DNA of 33,004 bases from an uncultured Myxococcaceae bacterium (lineage in GTDB: Bacteria > Myxococcota_A > Polyangia > Polyangiales > Ga0077539), in contig CAMFHP010000100.1 of NCBI GenBank assembly GCA_945952225.1, positions 1-33,004 of the forward strand. The letters run 5' to 3'. The notes below the pieces were generated by a model that was not told where the DNA came from, did not search any database, and worked only from the letters and a program-made list of their open reading frames with translations. How positions within the stretch are numbered: position 1 is the first letter of the stretch; each line of letters starts with the position of its first letter. This document shows positions 1-7,093 of this stretch, in pieces. The position numbers and the translations under genes are program-made.

Positions 1-46
1 AGATTGCCTCTTGTCTCGTGGGCTCGGAGATGTGTATAAGAGACAG
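1..46 (+). other. Illumina Nextera i7 adapter (sequencing artefact)
   Basis: Bases 13-46 match the 34-base Nextera transposase read-2 adapter, and bases 28-46 are the 19-base Tn5 mosaic end. Bases 1-4 match the end of the P7 primer, and bases 5-12 are an 8-base index that I recognise as the adapter-strand form of Nextera index N711. None of this is genomic. The contig was extended into an untrimmed adapter, so it really begins at base 47. Open frames read through it give the peptides beginning MSRGLGDVYKRQ and MGSEMCIRDR, which are adapter translations. Confidence 0.98.
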
Positions 47-47
47 G

Positions 48-647
48 TCTCCGACGGGCGTCGGCGGGCGCTCCACGGCGGCCAACGGCGGCGGCGGCGG
101 CGGCGGTGGCGGCGTGTTCTGCTGCGGTGGACCGGGTCAGTCGCCCGGCGGCGGCGGCGGCGCGTACGGCGCCAACGGGGCCAACGGCAGCGGCGCATCG
201 GGCATCGGAACGGGCGGCGCCCTCTACGGCGACGCGACGCTCACGCGCGTCTACGTGGGCGCAGGCGGCGGCGGTGGCGGCGGCAACTGCGACGTGGCCT
301 CGGGCGCGGGCGGCGCGGGCGGCGGCGCGCTGTTCCTCTTCGCGAACACGCTCACGGTCACGGGCAACGTGATCGGCGGCGGCGCGCAGGGCGCCACGGG
401 CGGAAGCTACGAGGGCGCAGGCGCGGGCGGCGCAGGCGGAACGATCTGGCTCGGCGGACGCACCGTCACGGTCACCGCGGGACGGGTGACGGCCAACGGC
501 GGCGCGTCGAACACCAGCGGCTCGGGCACCGGCGGCGCAGGCGGCGTCGGACGCGTTCGCATCGACTGCACCACGCTCAACGGCGCGGCGTGCCCTGCGG
601 CGAGCGGCGCGGTCTCGACCCCGACGGCCAACGTCGGAACGTACTGA
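48..647 (+). CDS. Glycine-rich repetitive surface/secreted protein, C-terminal part
   Basis: This is the 3' end of a gene whose start lies beyond the contig end; the frame is open from the first genomic codon to TGA at 645-647, about 199 residues. Roughly half the residues are Gly, with Ala, Asn, Thr and Val between. Gly runs (nine in a row at 87-113) alternate with short beta-type stretches such as ALFLFANTLTVTG and TIWLGGRTVTVTAG. That alternation resembles the glycine-rich parallel beta-helix tails of large exported proteins in Myxococcota. There is a CC pair near the start and two more Cys near the end. No catalytic motif is visible and the function is unknown. Any start codon placed in bases 1-46 is an adapter artefact. 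Confidence 0.75.
   Translation, partial: SPTGVGGRSTAANGGGGGGGGGVFCCGGPGQSPGGGGGAYGANGANGSGASGIGTGGALYGDATLTRVYVGAGGGGGGGNCDVASGAGGAGGGALFLFANTLTVTGNVIGGGAQGATGGSYEGAGAGGAGGTIWLGGRTVTVTAGRVTANGGASNTSGSGTGGAGGVGRVRIDCTTLNGAACPAASGAVSTPTANVGTY
87..113 (+). repeat. GGN trinucleotide run encoding nine Gly
   Basis: Nine consecutive glycine codons, nearly all GGC with one GGT, inside the glycine-rich protein. Such a tract is prone to slippage and to assembly error, and it lies only 40 bases from the contig end. Confidence 0.8.
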
Positions 648-762
648 TCCACCGAACGATCCCTCCGTCGGTGCCCGTCACCGAAATCCGCATGGGCGAC
701 GGGCGTTGCGTGACCTGCGACGGTTGCGCAGCGCCCTCGACTGCGGCGACCCTCCGTCGACG

Positions 763-2238
763 ATGACCCTCATCGACCGCGACGGAAACGGGCGTGACGA
801 CCGCGAAGACCTCTACGAGCTCGCCGCGATTGCGCTACGCGATCGGGGCTTCCTCCTGCACCCTCCGCAGCCTTCGGAACACGGCGAATCACCGTCGCCG
901 ACCTTCGACGACGCGGGACGCCTCGACCTCACGCACCTCCCGTGGACCTCGATCGACAACGCCACGTCGCGGGACCTCGATCAGGTCGAGTACGCCGAGG
1001 CCCACGACGGCTTCGTGCGGGTCATGGTGGGCATCGCCGACGTGACCGACCATGCGCCTGCGGGGGGCTCCATCGACCGCGCCGCGCAGCACAACACCAC
1101 CACGGTCTACACGGCGGGCGGCGTGTTTCCGATGCTGCCGCGGGTGCTCAGCGAAGACGCCACGTCGCTCCTCGACGGCGCCGTTCGCCGCGCGGTGGTG
1201 ACCTCCCTCGACGTGGCCCCCGACGGCACCGTGCTCCGCGCCTCGCACGCGCCCGCGTTCGTGCGCAACGTCCGCAAGCTCACGTACCCCGACGTGAGCG
1301 CGTGGCTCGACGGAGGCCCTGCGCCCGCCTCGCTCGACGACGAGACGCTCCGCGCGCAGGTGGCGCTCCAGGCGCGCGTGGCGGCGTGGTTGCGCGCGCA
1401 ACGCAAGGCCCGCGGCGGTGCGGGCTTCGACCTCCCCGAGACCGAGCTCGTGCGCGACGACGAGGGACACGTCATCGACATCGTGGCGCGCGCGCAGGGC
1501 AGCGCCGAGCGCATCGTCGAAGACCTGATGATCGCCGTGAACGAGGCCGTGGCGCGCACGCTCGAAGGCGCGGGCTACTCGTCGATCCGCCGCGTGGTGC
1601 CGCCGCCGCCGCGCTGGGATCGCATGCGTGAGGTGGCCGTGCGCTGGGGCGACGCGCTGCCCGAGGCGCCCGACGCGCGCGCGCTCGGAGCCTTTCTCGC
1701 GCGGGCCACACGCGAGCACCCCGACGACGCCGAAGAGATCGCCGTGTCGGTGATGAAGCTCTCGGGGCGCGCAGCCTACGTGCTGCGTGTGGCGGGCTCC
1801 GAGGAGCCGGGTGGGCACTTCAACCTCGCGACGAACGCCTACGCGCACTCGACGGCGCCGAACCGTCGCTACGCCGACGTGGCGATCCAGCGGCTGCTCC
1901 ACGCGTTGCATCGCGGGCATCGGGCGCCGCTCACCGACGAGGCCCTCGACGAGATCGCGCAGCGGTGCACGGCGATGGCGGCCAACGCGGCGCGCGTTGA
2001 GCGGCAGGTGGCCAAGAGCGCGGCGGCGCTGTTCCTCTCCGACCGCGTGGGGACGCGCTTCGAAGCCGTGGTGTCGGGCGTGACGGCGCGGGGAACGTGG
2101 GTGCGTCTGCTGGGTCCTGCCGTCGAGGGCAAGCTCATGGCGCGGGCCGACGGACTCGACGTGGGCGAGCACCTCACGGTGCGCCTCGAGACCGCCGACG
2201 TGAAGCGCGGCTACCTCGACTTCTCGCGCGTGACGTAG
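763..2238 (+). CDS. RNB-domain ribonuclease (RNase II/R family)
   Basis: A 491-aa processive 3'-5' exoribonuclease of the RNase II/R superfamily, expected to degrade RNA in the cytoplasm. The RNB catalytic loop is at residues 65-74 (SIDNATSRDLDQ): D65, D71 and D73 match three of the four metal-binding Asp of E. coli RNase II, while the fourth position is Gln (Q74). The second signature, HSTAPNRRYAD around residue 367, holds the conserved Arg pair. The last 70 residues look like an S1-type RNA-binding barrel. The protein is shorter than RNase R and lacks clear N-terminal cold-shock domains, so it fits the short RNB-domain ribonuclease subfamily. I chose ATG 763; an in-frame TTG at 706 would add 19 unconvincing residues. 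It appears monocistronic, with no obvious ribosome-binding site or promoter in 648-762. Confidence 0.88.
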   Translation: MTLIDRDGNGRDDREDLYELAAIALRDRGFLLHPPQPSEHGESPSPTFDDAGRLDLTHLPWTSIDNATSRDLDQVEYAEAHDGFVRVMVGIADVTDHAPAGGSIDRAAQHNTTTVYTAGGVFPMLPRVLSEDATSLLDGAVRRAVVTSLDVAPDGTVLRASHAPAFVRNVRKLTYPDVSAWLDGGPAPASLDDETLRAQVALQARVAAWLRAQRKARGGAGFDLPETELVRDDEGHVIDIVARAQGSAERIVEDLMIAVNEAVARTLEGAGYSSIRRVVPPPPRWDRMREVAVRWGDALPEAPDARALGAFLARATREHPDDAEEIAVSVMKLSGRAAYVLRVAGSEEPGGHFNLATNAYAHSTAPNRRYADVAIQRLLHALHRGHRAPLTDEALDEIAQRCTAMAANAARVERQVAKSAAALFLSDRVGTRFEAVVSGVTARGTWVRLLGPAVEGKLMARADGLDVGEHLTVRLETADVKRGYLDFSRVT

Positions 2239-2244
2239 CGCGGC

Positions 2245-2622
2245 TCAGAGCGTCGGACCCGCGAGGCGACGGTCCTCGGGGCGCAGGTGCCACGACGCGA
2301 GCAGCAGCCCGAGCAGCACCACCGGCGCCACCGCGTTGCCCGCGGGATCACCCGACGCGAGGTGCGACGCCGCCGCGCTCACCATGTTGATCACGAAGCC
2401 CGCGTAGGCCCATTCCTTCAGGCGCGGGAGCCCCGGCGCGAGCAGCGTCGCCGCGCCGAGCAGCTTGGCCACGCCGAGGATCGTCATGAAGTACACGGGG
2501 TACCCGAGGTGCGTGTACGCCGCGACCATGGGGGCCTGGTGCGTCGCGGCCATGAGGCCCGACATGGTGAGCGCGAGCGAGAAGAGAACCGTGGGGACCC
2601 AGTAGGCGAGCTTCGACTTCAT
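2245..2622 (-). CDS. DoxX-like membrane protein (DoxX_2 type)
   Basis: A 125-aa integral membrane protein with four hydrophobic segments, starting MKSKLAYWVPTVLF and containing the GYPVYFMTILGVAKLLGA stretch typical of small DoxX-like proteins (a Gly/Pro-bearing second helix followed by a Lys-Leu-Gly pair). The biochemical role of this family is poorly defined; members are often linked to redox or detoxification functions. It is divergent from a LysR-type regulator 94 bases away, the classic arrangement of an LTTR with its target. I chose ATG 2622; an upstream in-frame ATG at 2697 would add 25 Arg/Ser-rich residues and swallow the intergenic region. Length and topology fit the family. Confidence 0.85.
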   Translation of the reverse strand: MKSKLAYWVPTVLFSLALTMSGLMAATHQAPMVAAYTHLGYPVYFMTILGVAKLLGAATLLAPGLPRLKEWAYAGFVINMVSAAASHLASGDPAGNAVAPVVLLGLLLASWHLRPEDRRLAGPTL

Positions 2623-2694
2623 GGCGTGTGGACTCCGTTGGTGCGAGAGCATCGCCACGGAGCGCGCCCGCCGCCATGACGCGCGAATGGGCAT

Positions 2695-2719
2695 CATCTG
2701 CTACAAAACGATGCAGATG
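2695..2719. promoter_or_regulatory. Candidate LysR operator (perfect 7-bp dyad, 11-nt spacer)
   Basis: CATCTGC (2695-2701) and GCAGATG (2713-2719) form a perfect inverted repeat separated by 11 bases, the spacing of the LTTR T-N11-A box. It covers the likely -10 (TACAAA, 2702-2707) and start codon of the lysR gene and lies 73-97 bases upstream of the DoxX-like gene. Binding there could repress lysR and activate the divergent target, as is usual for the family. The role is inferred. Confidence 0.5.
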
Positions 2720-3673
2720 CGCGAACTGCCTGAAACGAGCGAGCTCCTCACCTTCGTGCGCGCGGTCGAAGCGCGGTCCATTTCGCGCGCGGCGCTGGAG
2801 CTCGGCGTGCCGCGGCCCACGGTGGGTCGCCGCCTCGCGCGGCTCGAAGAGAAGCTCGGGGCGAGGCTCCTGCGGCGCACCACGCGGCGCATGGCGCTCA
2901 CCGACGCGGGCGAGGCGCTCTATGCCCGCGCGCGCTCCGTGGTGACCGCCGTGCTCGACGCGCAGGACGCCGTGCGCCATGGCGACGACGTTCCCCGCGG
3001 CGTGCTGCGCGTGTCGACGCCGCCGATGCAGGGCGTGGGGCTCGGCACGCTCGTCTCGCGCTTTCTCGACCGCTGCCCCGAGGTGCGCCTCGAACTGGAG
3101 ACCTCCACCCGCTACGTCGACCTCGTGGCGGGCGGCTTCGACGTGGCGATCCGCGCGGCGAGCGACCTGGCGCCGGGGCTCATCGCGCGCACGCTGGCCC
3201 GCACGCGCCTCGTGGCCGTCGCGTCGCCCGCGTACCTCGCCGCCCACGGAACGCCGAAGCGCACGAGCGACCTCGCGAAGCACCGCTGCCTCGTGGGCTA
3301 CACGAAGGGCGAGCACCCGGCCACGCACTGGCCCACGTCGCGGGGACGGGTGAAGGTCACCGCGCGCCTCGCGAGCAACGACCTCGGCGCGCTCCGCGAG
3401 TCGGCGCTGGCGGGGCAGGGGATCACAATGATGCCGGCGCCGATGGTGTCCGACGACCTCGACGCGGGAACGCTCGTGCCCGTGCTGCCCGAGCGGCTCA
3501 CGGGGAGCGCTCACATCGCCGTGGTGTGGGCCGATCGGGAGTTCGTGCCCGCGGCGGTGCGGGCCTTCGTCGACGAGGTGGTGCGGTGGGCCGCGGAACT
3601 GCCTGCGTTTGCGCGGGGGCCCGCGCGGGCGGCGACGGTGAAGGCGGGGCGGGCGAAGAAGCGCGCGCGGTGA
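2717..3673 (+). CDS. LysR family transcriptional regulator
   Basis: A 318-aa LysR-type regulator. Residues about 5-65 form the winged helix-turn-helix (LLTFVRAVEARSISRAALEL, then the recognition helix VPRPTVGRRLARLEEKLG), followed by RLLRRTTRRMALTDAG, the usual LTTR linker entry. The remainder is the two-lobed effector-binding domain. Two adjacent ATGs (2711 and 2717) are possible. I prefer 2717 because a TACAAA -10 at 2702-2707 would then sit nine bases before the start, as at many other genes here; ATG 2687 or 2621 would place the operator dyad inside the gene. It is most like the large 'CrgA/DsdC-like' group and probably controls the divergent DoxX-like gene. It converges on the acyl-CoA dehydrogenase with only six bases between stops. 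Confidence 0.92.
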   Translation: MRELPETSELLTFVRAVEARSISRAALELGVPRPTVGRRLARLEEKLGARLLRRTTRRMALTDAGEALYARARSVVTAVLDAQDAVRHGDDVPRGVLRVSTPPMQGVGLGTLVSRFLDRCPEVRLELETSTRYVDLVAGGFDVAIRAASDLAPGLIARTLARTRLVAVASPAYLAAHGTPKRTSDLAKHRCLVGYTKGEHPATHWPTSRGRVKVTARLASNDLGALRESALAGQGITMMPAPMVSDDLDAGTLVPVLPERLTGSAHIAVVWADREFVPAAVRAFVDEVVRWAAELPAFARGPARAATVKAGRAKKRAR

Positions 3674-3679
3674 CGAGAC

Positions 3680-4837
3680 TCAGCCGCCGTACTGCGACTG
3701 GAGCAGCTTCGCGATGGTCTGGAGCTGCATGTTCGACGTGCCCTCGTAGATCTTGCCGATCTTCGAATCGCGGAAGAACTTCTCCACGGGGTACTCCTTC
3801 GTGAAGCCCACGCCGCCGAGGAACTCGACGCACATCGAGGTGGTGCGCTCGGCGACCTCGGAGGCGAAGAGCTTGGCCATGGCGGCCTCCTTCACGAAGG
3901 GCAGACCGGCGTCCTTGAGGCGCGCGGCGTTGTAGACCATGAGCCGCGCCGCTTCGATCTCCACCGCGCAGCGCGCGTACTGGAACTGGAGCCCCTGGAA
4001 GTTCGCGATCGACTGACCGAACTGCTTGCGCTCGATCATGTACTTCATCGCGTAGTCGAAGGCGCCCTGCGCCGTGCCGACCATCTGCGCGCCGATGCCG
4101 ATGCGCCCCTCGTTGAGCGTCTCGATGGCGATCTTGTAGCCCTTGCCGATCTCGCCGAGGAGGTTCTCTTCGGGCACTTCGCAGTCTTCGAGCACGAGCT
4201 CGCAGGTGCTCGACGCGCGGATGCCGAGCTTGTCTTCCTTCTTGCCGACGCTGAAGCCCTTGAAGCCGCGCTCGACGATGAAGGCCGTGATGCCCTTGTA
4301 GCCCTTCGACGGGTCGACGTTGGCGAACACGATGAAGAAGTTCGACTCGTTGGCGTTGGTGATCCACAGCTTGCGGCCGTTGAGGATCCACCGCGATCCC
4401 TGCTTCACCGCGCGGGTCTGGAGCGCGAACGCGTCGCTGCCCGAGGCGGGCTCGGAGAGCGCGTACGAGCCCACCCACTCCGCCGTGAGCTTCGGGCAGT
4501 AGCGCTGCTTCTGCTCCTCGTTGGCCCAGCGGAGCACCGCGTTGGCGACGAGGGTGTTCTGCACGTCGACGAGCACCGACACGCTCGGGTCGACCACCGC
4601 GAGGGCCTCGACCGCGAGGGCCGCCGTGAAGAACGACGCGCCCGAGCCGCCGTACTCCGCGGGCACCTCGACGCCCATCACGCCGAGTTCGAAGAGCTCG
4701 GGCAGGAGCGACTTCTCCAGGGCGCCCTTCTCATCCATGTGGGCGACGTGCGGCGCCACGCGGTCTCGCGCGAAGCGGGCCACCGAGTCGTAGAACATCC
4801 GTTCGTCGGACGAGAGCTGCGTAAGGGCTTGCGACAT
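3680..4837 (-). CDS. Acyl-CoA dehydrogenase, short/branched-chain type
   Basis: A 385-aa FAD-dependent acyl-CoA dehydrogenase that introduces the alpha,beta double bond into acyl-CoA and passes electrons to ETF. Visible landmarks are the N-terminal helical domain, YALSEPASGSDA (FAD/substrate-binding strand region), WITNANESNFFIVFA, the RKQFGQSIANFQGLQF helix, and the C-terminal KIYEGTSNMQLQTIAK with the catalytic base Glu at about residue 365. The IYEGTSNMQLQTIAK ending is closest to the 2-methyl-branched/short-chain (ACADSB-like) group, suggesting isoleucine, valine or short-chain fatty acid breakdown; exact chain length cannot be read from sequence. A purine-rich ribosome-binding site (AGGAGAAGG on the minus strand, 4848-4856) supports ATG 4837. 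It is divergent from the esterase gene and stands alone with no other beta-oxidation gene nearby. Confidence 0.93.
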   Translation of the reverse strand: MSQALTQLSSDERMFYDSVARFARDRVAPHVAHMDEKGALEKSLLPELFELGVMGVEVPAEYGGSGASFFTAALAVEALAVVDPSVSVLVDVQNTLVANAVLRWANEEQKQRYCPKLTAEWVGSYALSEPASGSDAFALQTRAVKQGSRWILNGRKLWITNANESNFFIVFANVDPSKGYKGITAFIVERGFKGFSVGKKEDKLGIRASSTCELVLEDCEVPEENLLGEIGKGYKIAIETLNEGRIGIGAQMVGTAQGAFDYAMKYMIERKQFGQSIANFQGLQFQYARCAVEIEAARLMVYNAARLKDAGLPFVKEAAMAKLFASEVAERTTSMCVEFLGGVGFTKEYPVEKFFRDSKIGKIYEGTSNMQLQTIAKLLQSQYGG

Positions 4838-4936
4838 GGCTGCGTGACCTTCTCCTGCGCCGTCGCGTCGTGGTTCGCGGCGCGCGGCGGTTGTAGGGGC
4901 CGCGACACTCCCGCAGAGCCCCCGCGCGGTCAACGG

Positions 4937-4945
4937 TGATACCGT
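4937..4945 (+). promoter_or_regulatory. Extended -10 promoter element, esterase gene
   Basis: TGATACCGT matches TGnTAnnnT. The hexamer (4940-4945) ends 10 bases before ATG 4956, so transcription would start almost at the start codon. It overlaps the competing GTG at 4944 and so argues for ATG 4956. No clear -35 is visible. Confidence 0.5.
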
Positions 4946-4955
4946 GCGCACCCTC

Positions 4956-5945
4956 ATGCGCTCCCCCCTCGCTGTGTGCCTCGCGGTCCTCGTGACTGCG
5001 TGCGGTTCGAACGAAGCCTCTGCGCCCGCCGACGCCGCGCGCACCGACGCGTCCGCCGACGCATCCGTTGCCGACGCGCCCGCCAGCGATGCGCCCTCCG
5101 TCGACGCGACGCCCGCGCAGCCCGACGTGCCCGAGGCCGTGGCGGCGCTCGTTCGCGCGCGGCCGTACACCTCGCGCGTGCCCTCGACCTGGGACGGTCG
5201 CACGGCGCTTCCCCTCGTGGTGCTGCTCCACGGGTACGGCGCGTCGGGCGCGCTCCAGGCGGCGTACCTCGGGCTCACGGCGCTCGCCGAGTCGCGGGGC
5301 TTTCTGCTCGCGTACCCCGACGGCACCCTCGACGCCGCAGGACGCCGCTTCTGGAACGCCTCCGCCGCGTGCTGCGACTTCGCGCGCAACGGCGTCGACG
5401 ACGTGGCCTACGTGAGCGCCGTGATCGACGACATGGCCGCGCGCTACCGCGTCGACCCGCGGAGGATCTTTCTCGTCGGCCACTCGAACGGCGGGTTCAT
5501 GTCGCACCGCATGGCCTGCGACCGCAGCACGCGCATCGCGGCCATCGCGAGCCTCGCGGGCGCGCAGACCAACGACCCGTCGACGTGCGCGCCCACCGCG
5601 CCCGTGGCCGTGCTCCAGATCCACGGCACGATGGACGACACCGTGCGCTACGACGGCGGCATGCTCACGACCGCGGCCATCACGCGCTACCCCTCGGCGC
5701 GCGACACCGTCGCGCAGTGGGCGACGCTCAACCGCTGCGGGGCCTTCGTGGCCACGACGATGCGGCACGACTACGTGAGCGACGTGGCGGGCGACGAGAC
5801 CGTGATCGGACGCCACGAGGGCTGCATGGGCGGCGCCGCGGATCTCTGGACGATGGAGGGCGCCGGGCACATTCCCGCGGTCACGTCGGCGTGGGGCGAG
5901 GCCGTGTACGACTGGCTCATGGCGCACCCGAAGCCCGCTTCGTGA
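4956..5945 (+). CDS. Secreted esterase lipoprotein (PHB depolymerase/LpqC-like)
   Basis: A 329-aa exported alpha/beta-hydrolase. The signal peptide ends in a lipobox (LVTAC, Cys16), so it should be lipid-anchored. A 45-residue Ala/Asp-rich spacer follows. The catalytic domain shows the oxyanion HGYGASG, the fingerprint WNASAACCDFARNGVDDVAY typical of the PHB depolymerase/feruloyl esterase (LpqC) group, the nucleophile elbow GHSNGG (Ser177), a probable acid in HGTMDDTV and a C-terminal GAGH histidine. It should cleave an ester in the envelope or medium; the substrate (polyhydroxyalkanoate oligomer, feruloyl or acetyl ester) cannot be told. I chose ATG 4956 over GTG 4944 because the promoter -10 overlaps the latter. 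A hairpin follows the stop by four bases. Confidence 0.88.
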   Translation: MRSPLAVCLAVLVTACGSNEASAPADAARTDASADASVADAPASDAPSVDATPAQPDVPEAVAALVRARPYTSRVPSTWDGRTALPLVVLLHGYGASGALQAAYLGLTALAESRGFLLAYPDGTLDAAGRRFWNASAACCDFARNGVDDVAYVSAVIDDMAARYRVDPRRIFLVGHSNGGFMSHRMACDRSTRIAAIASLAGAQTNDPSTCAPTAPVAVLQIHGTMDDTVRYDGGMLTTAAITRYPSARDTVAQWATLNRCGAFVATTMRHDYVSDVAGDETVIGRHEGCMGGAADLWTMEGAGHIPAVTSAWGEAVYDWLMAHPKPAS

Positions 5946-5949
5946 AAAG

Positions 5950-5965
5950 GCAACCGCGCGGTTGC
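5950..5965 (+). terminator. 16-bp perfect palindrome after esterase gene, possible terminator
   Basis: GCAACCGCGCGGTTGC begins four bases after the esterase stop and can fold as a six-pair stem with a GCGC loop. There is no U-tract on the plus-strand transcript; the A-rich side (AAAA at 5945-5948) would give a U-tract only for minus-strand RNA. It could be a weak terminator or an operator for the downstream RNA ligase gene. Confidence 0.4.
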
Positions 5966-6052
5966 GCTTCGAGGGCGGGCTGCTAACACCCGCGGCTCCC
6001 GCAGGGCCGCGCCGCGATCGGGACGCGCGCGCGGTCGCGGGGGGAGACGACG

Positions 6053-7087
6053 ATGAATCGCAAGCTGGCCTCCGTGCAGCGCGTGCTGGAGGTGGTGCCC
6101 ATCGCGGGCGCCGACGCCATCGAGGCGGTGCGCATCCACGGGTGGACGTGCGTGGTGAAGAAGGGCGCCTTTGCGGTGGGAGACCGCGGGGTGTTCTTCG
6201 AGATCGACGCGGTGCCGCCGGACCTCGCGCCGTACCGCTTTCTCTGGGCCGTGAAGGGCGTGATCCCGGGCGAGGGCGCGCGGCCGAAGAGCTTTCGCAT
6301 CCGCACGAAGACGCTGCGCGGATGCCTCTCGCAGGGGCTCCTTCTGTCGTTCGCCGAGCTCGGTCTCGACGGTGAGTTCTCCGACGGCGACGACCTCACC
6401 GCGCGCCTCGGCGTCGAGAAGTACGAGCCCGCGCTCCCCATGGGCGCGATGGACCTCCGCGGGCCCTTTCCCGGTCGCGTGCCGAAGACCGACGAGATGC
6501 GCGTGCAGTCGGTGCCCGCCGTGCTCGACGAGCTCCGCGGGCTGCCGTACGTGGCCACGCTCAAGTGCGACGGCACAAGCGCCACGTACCTCGTCGACCC
6601 GTACGACGGGAGCTTCCACTGCTGCGGTCGCAACTGGTCGGTGCGCGAGGGTGACAACGCGTACTGGCTCGTGGCGAGGCAGCTCGACCTCGACGCGAAG
6701 CTCCGCGCGAAGGAAGGTCGCTACGCGATCCAGGGCGAGCTCTGCGGGCCGGGCATCCAGAAGAACCTCCTGGGCCTCACGCGCACGCGGCTCTTCGTGT
6801 TCAGCGTCTACGACCTCGTGGCGATGCGCTTCGTGAGCGACGGCGAGATGCGCGCGCTGTGCGACGAACTCGGCCTCGACGCGGTGCCCGTGGTCGAAGC
6901 GGGCGAGTCCTTCGCGCACGACCAGGCCTCGCTCCTCGCGCTCGCCGATGGGCTCTACGAGGGCACGAAGAGCCCGCGCGAGGGCATCGTGATCCGCCCC
7001 CGCGACGAGCGTCGCAGCGAGGCGCTCGGCGGGCGGCTCTCGTTCAAGGCCATCTCGAACCGCTACCTCCTCGCCGAGCGCGACTGA
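6053..7087 (+). CDS. ATP-dependent RNA ligase, Deinococcus Rnl5 (DraRnl) type
   Basis: A 344-aa RNA ligase, almost the same length as the 342-aa Deinococcus radiodurans Rnl. The N-terminal ~125 residues match the OB-like domain unique to that family (MNRKLASVQRVLEVVPIAGA, GVFFEIDA, LRGCLSQGLLL). The nucleotidyltransferase domain follows: motif I KCDG with the adenylated Lys at 171, the FSVYDL stretch, motif IV EGIVIR (310-315) and motif V FKAIS (331-335). Rnl5 enzymes seal 3'-OH/5'-phosphate RNA nicks in duplexes, with at least the last 3' residue RNA, and are viewed as RNA repair enzymes. A GGGGAGA ribosome-binding site precedes ATG 6053. The gene stands alone, with no kinase-phosphatase partner or toxin nearby, so its substrate is open. 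Confidence 0.9.
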   Translation: MNRKLASVQRVLEVVPIAGADAIEAVRIHGWTCVVKKGAFAVGDRGVFFEIDAVPPDLAPYRFLWAVKGVIPGEGARPKSFRIRTKTLRGCLSQGLLLSFAELGLDGEFSDGDDLTARLGVEKYEPALPMGAMDLRGPFPGRVPKTDEMRVQSVPAVLDELRGLPYVATLKCDGTSATYLVDPYDGSFHCCGRNWSVREGDNAYWLVARQLDLDAKLRAKEGRYAIQGELCGPGIQKNLLGLTRTRLFVFSVYDLVAMRFVSDGEMRALCDELGLDAVPVVEAGESFAHDQASLLALADGLYEGTKSPREGIVIRPRDERRSEALGGRLSFKAISNRYLLAERD

Positions 7088-7093
7088 CCACCA

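Noticed and set aside
11-766. Open frames of 251 and 209 aa beginning inside bases 11-20
   Set aside because: Their N-termini are translations of Nextera adapter; the 251-aa frame is also an Arg-rich shadow of the glycine-rich gene. Only the second frame from base 48 on is real.
5950-5965. Strong Rho-independent terminator after the esterase
   Set aside because: The stem is perfect but no U-tract follows on the plus strand, so it is kept only as a weak candidate.
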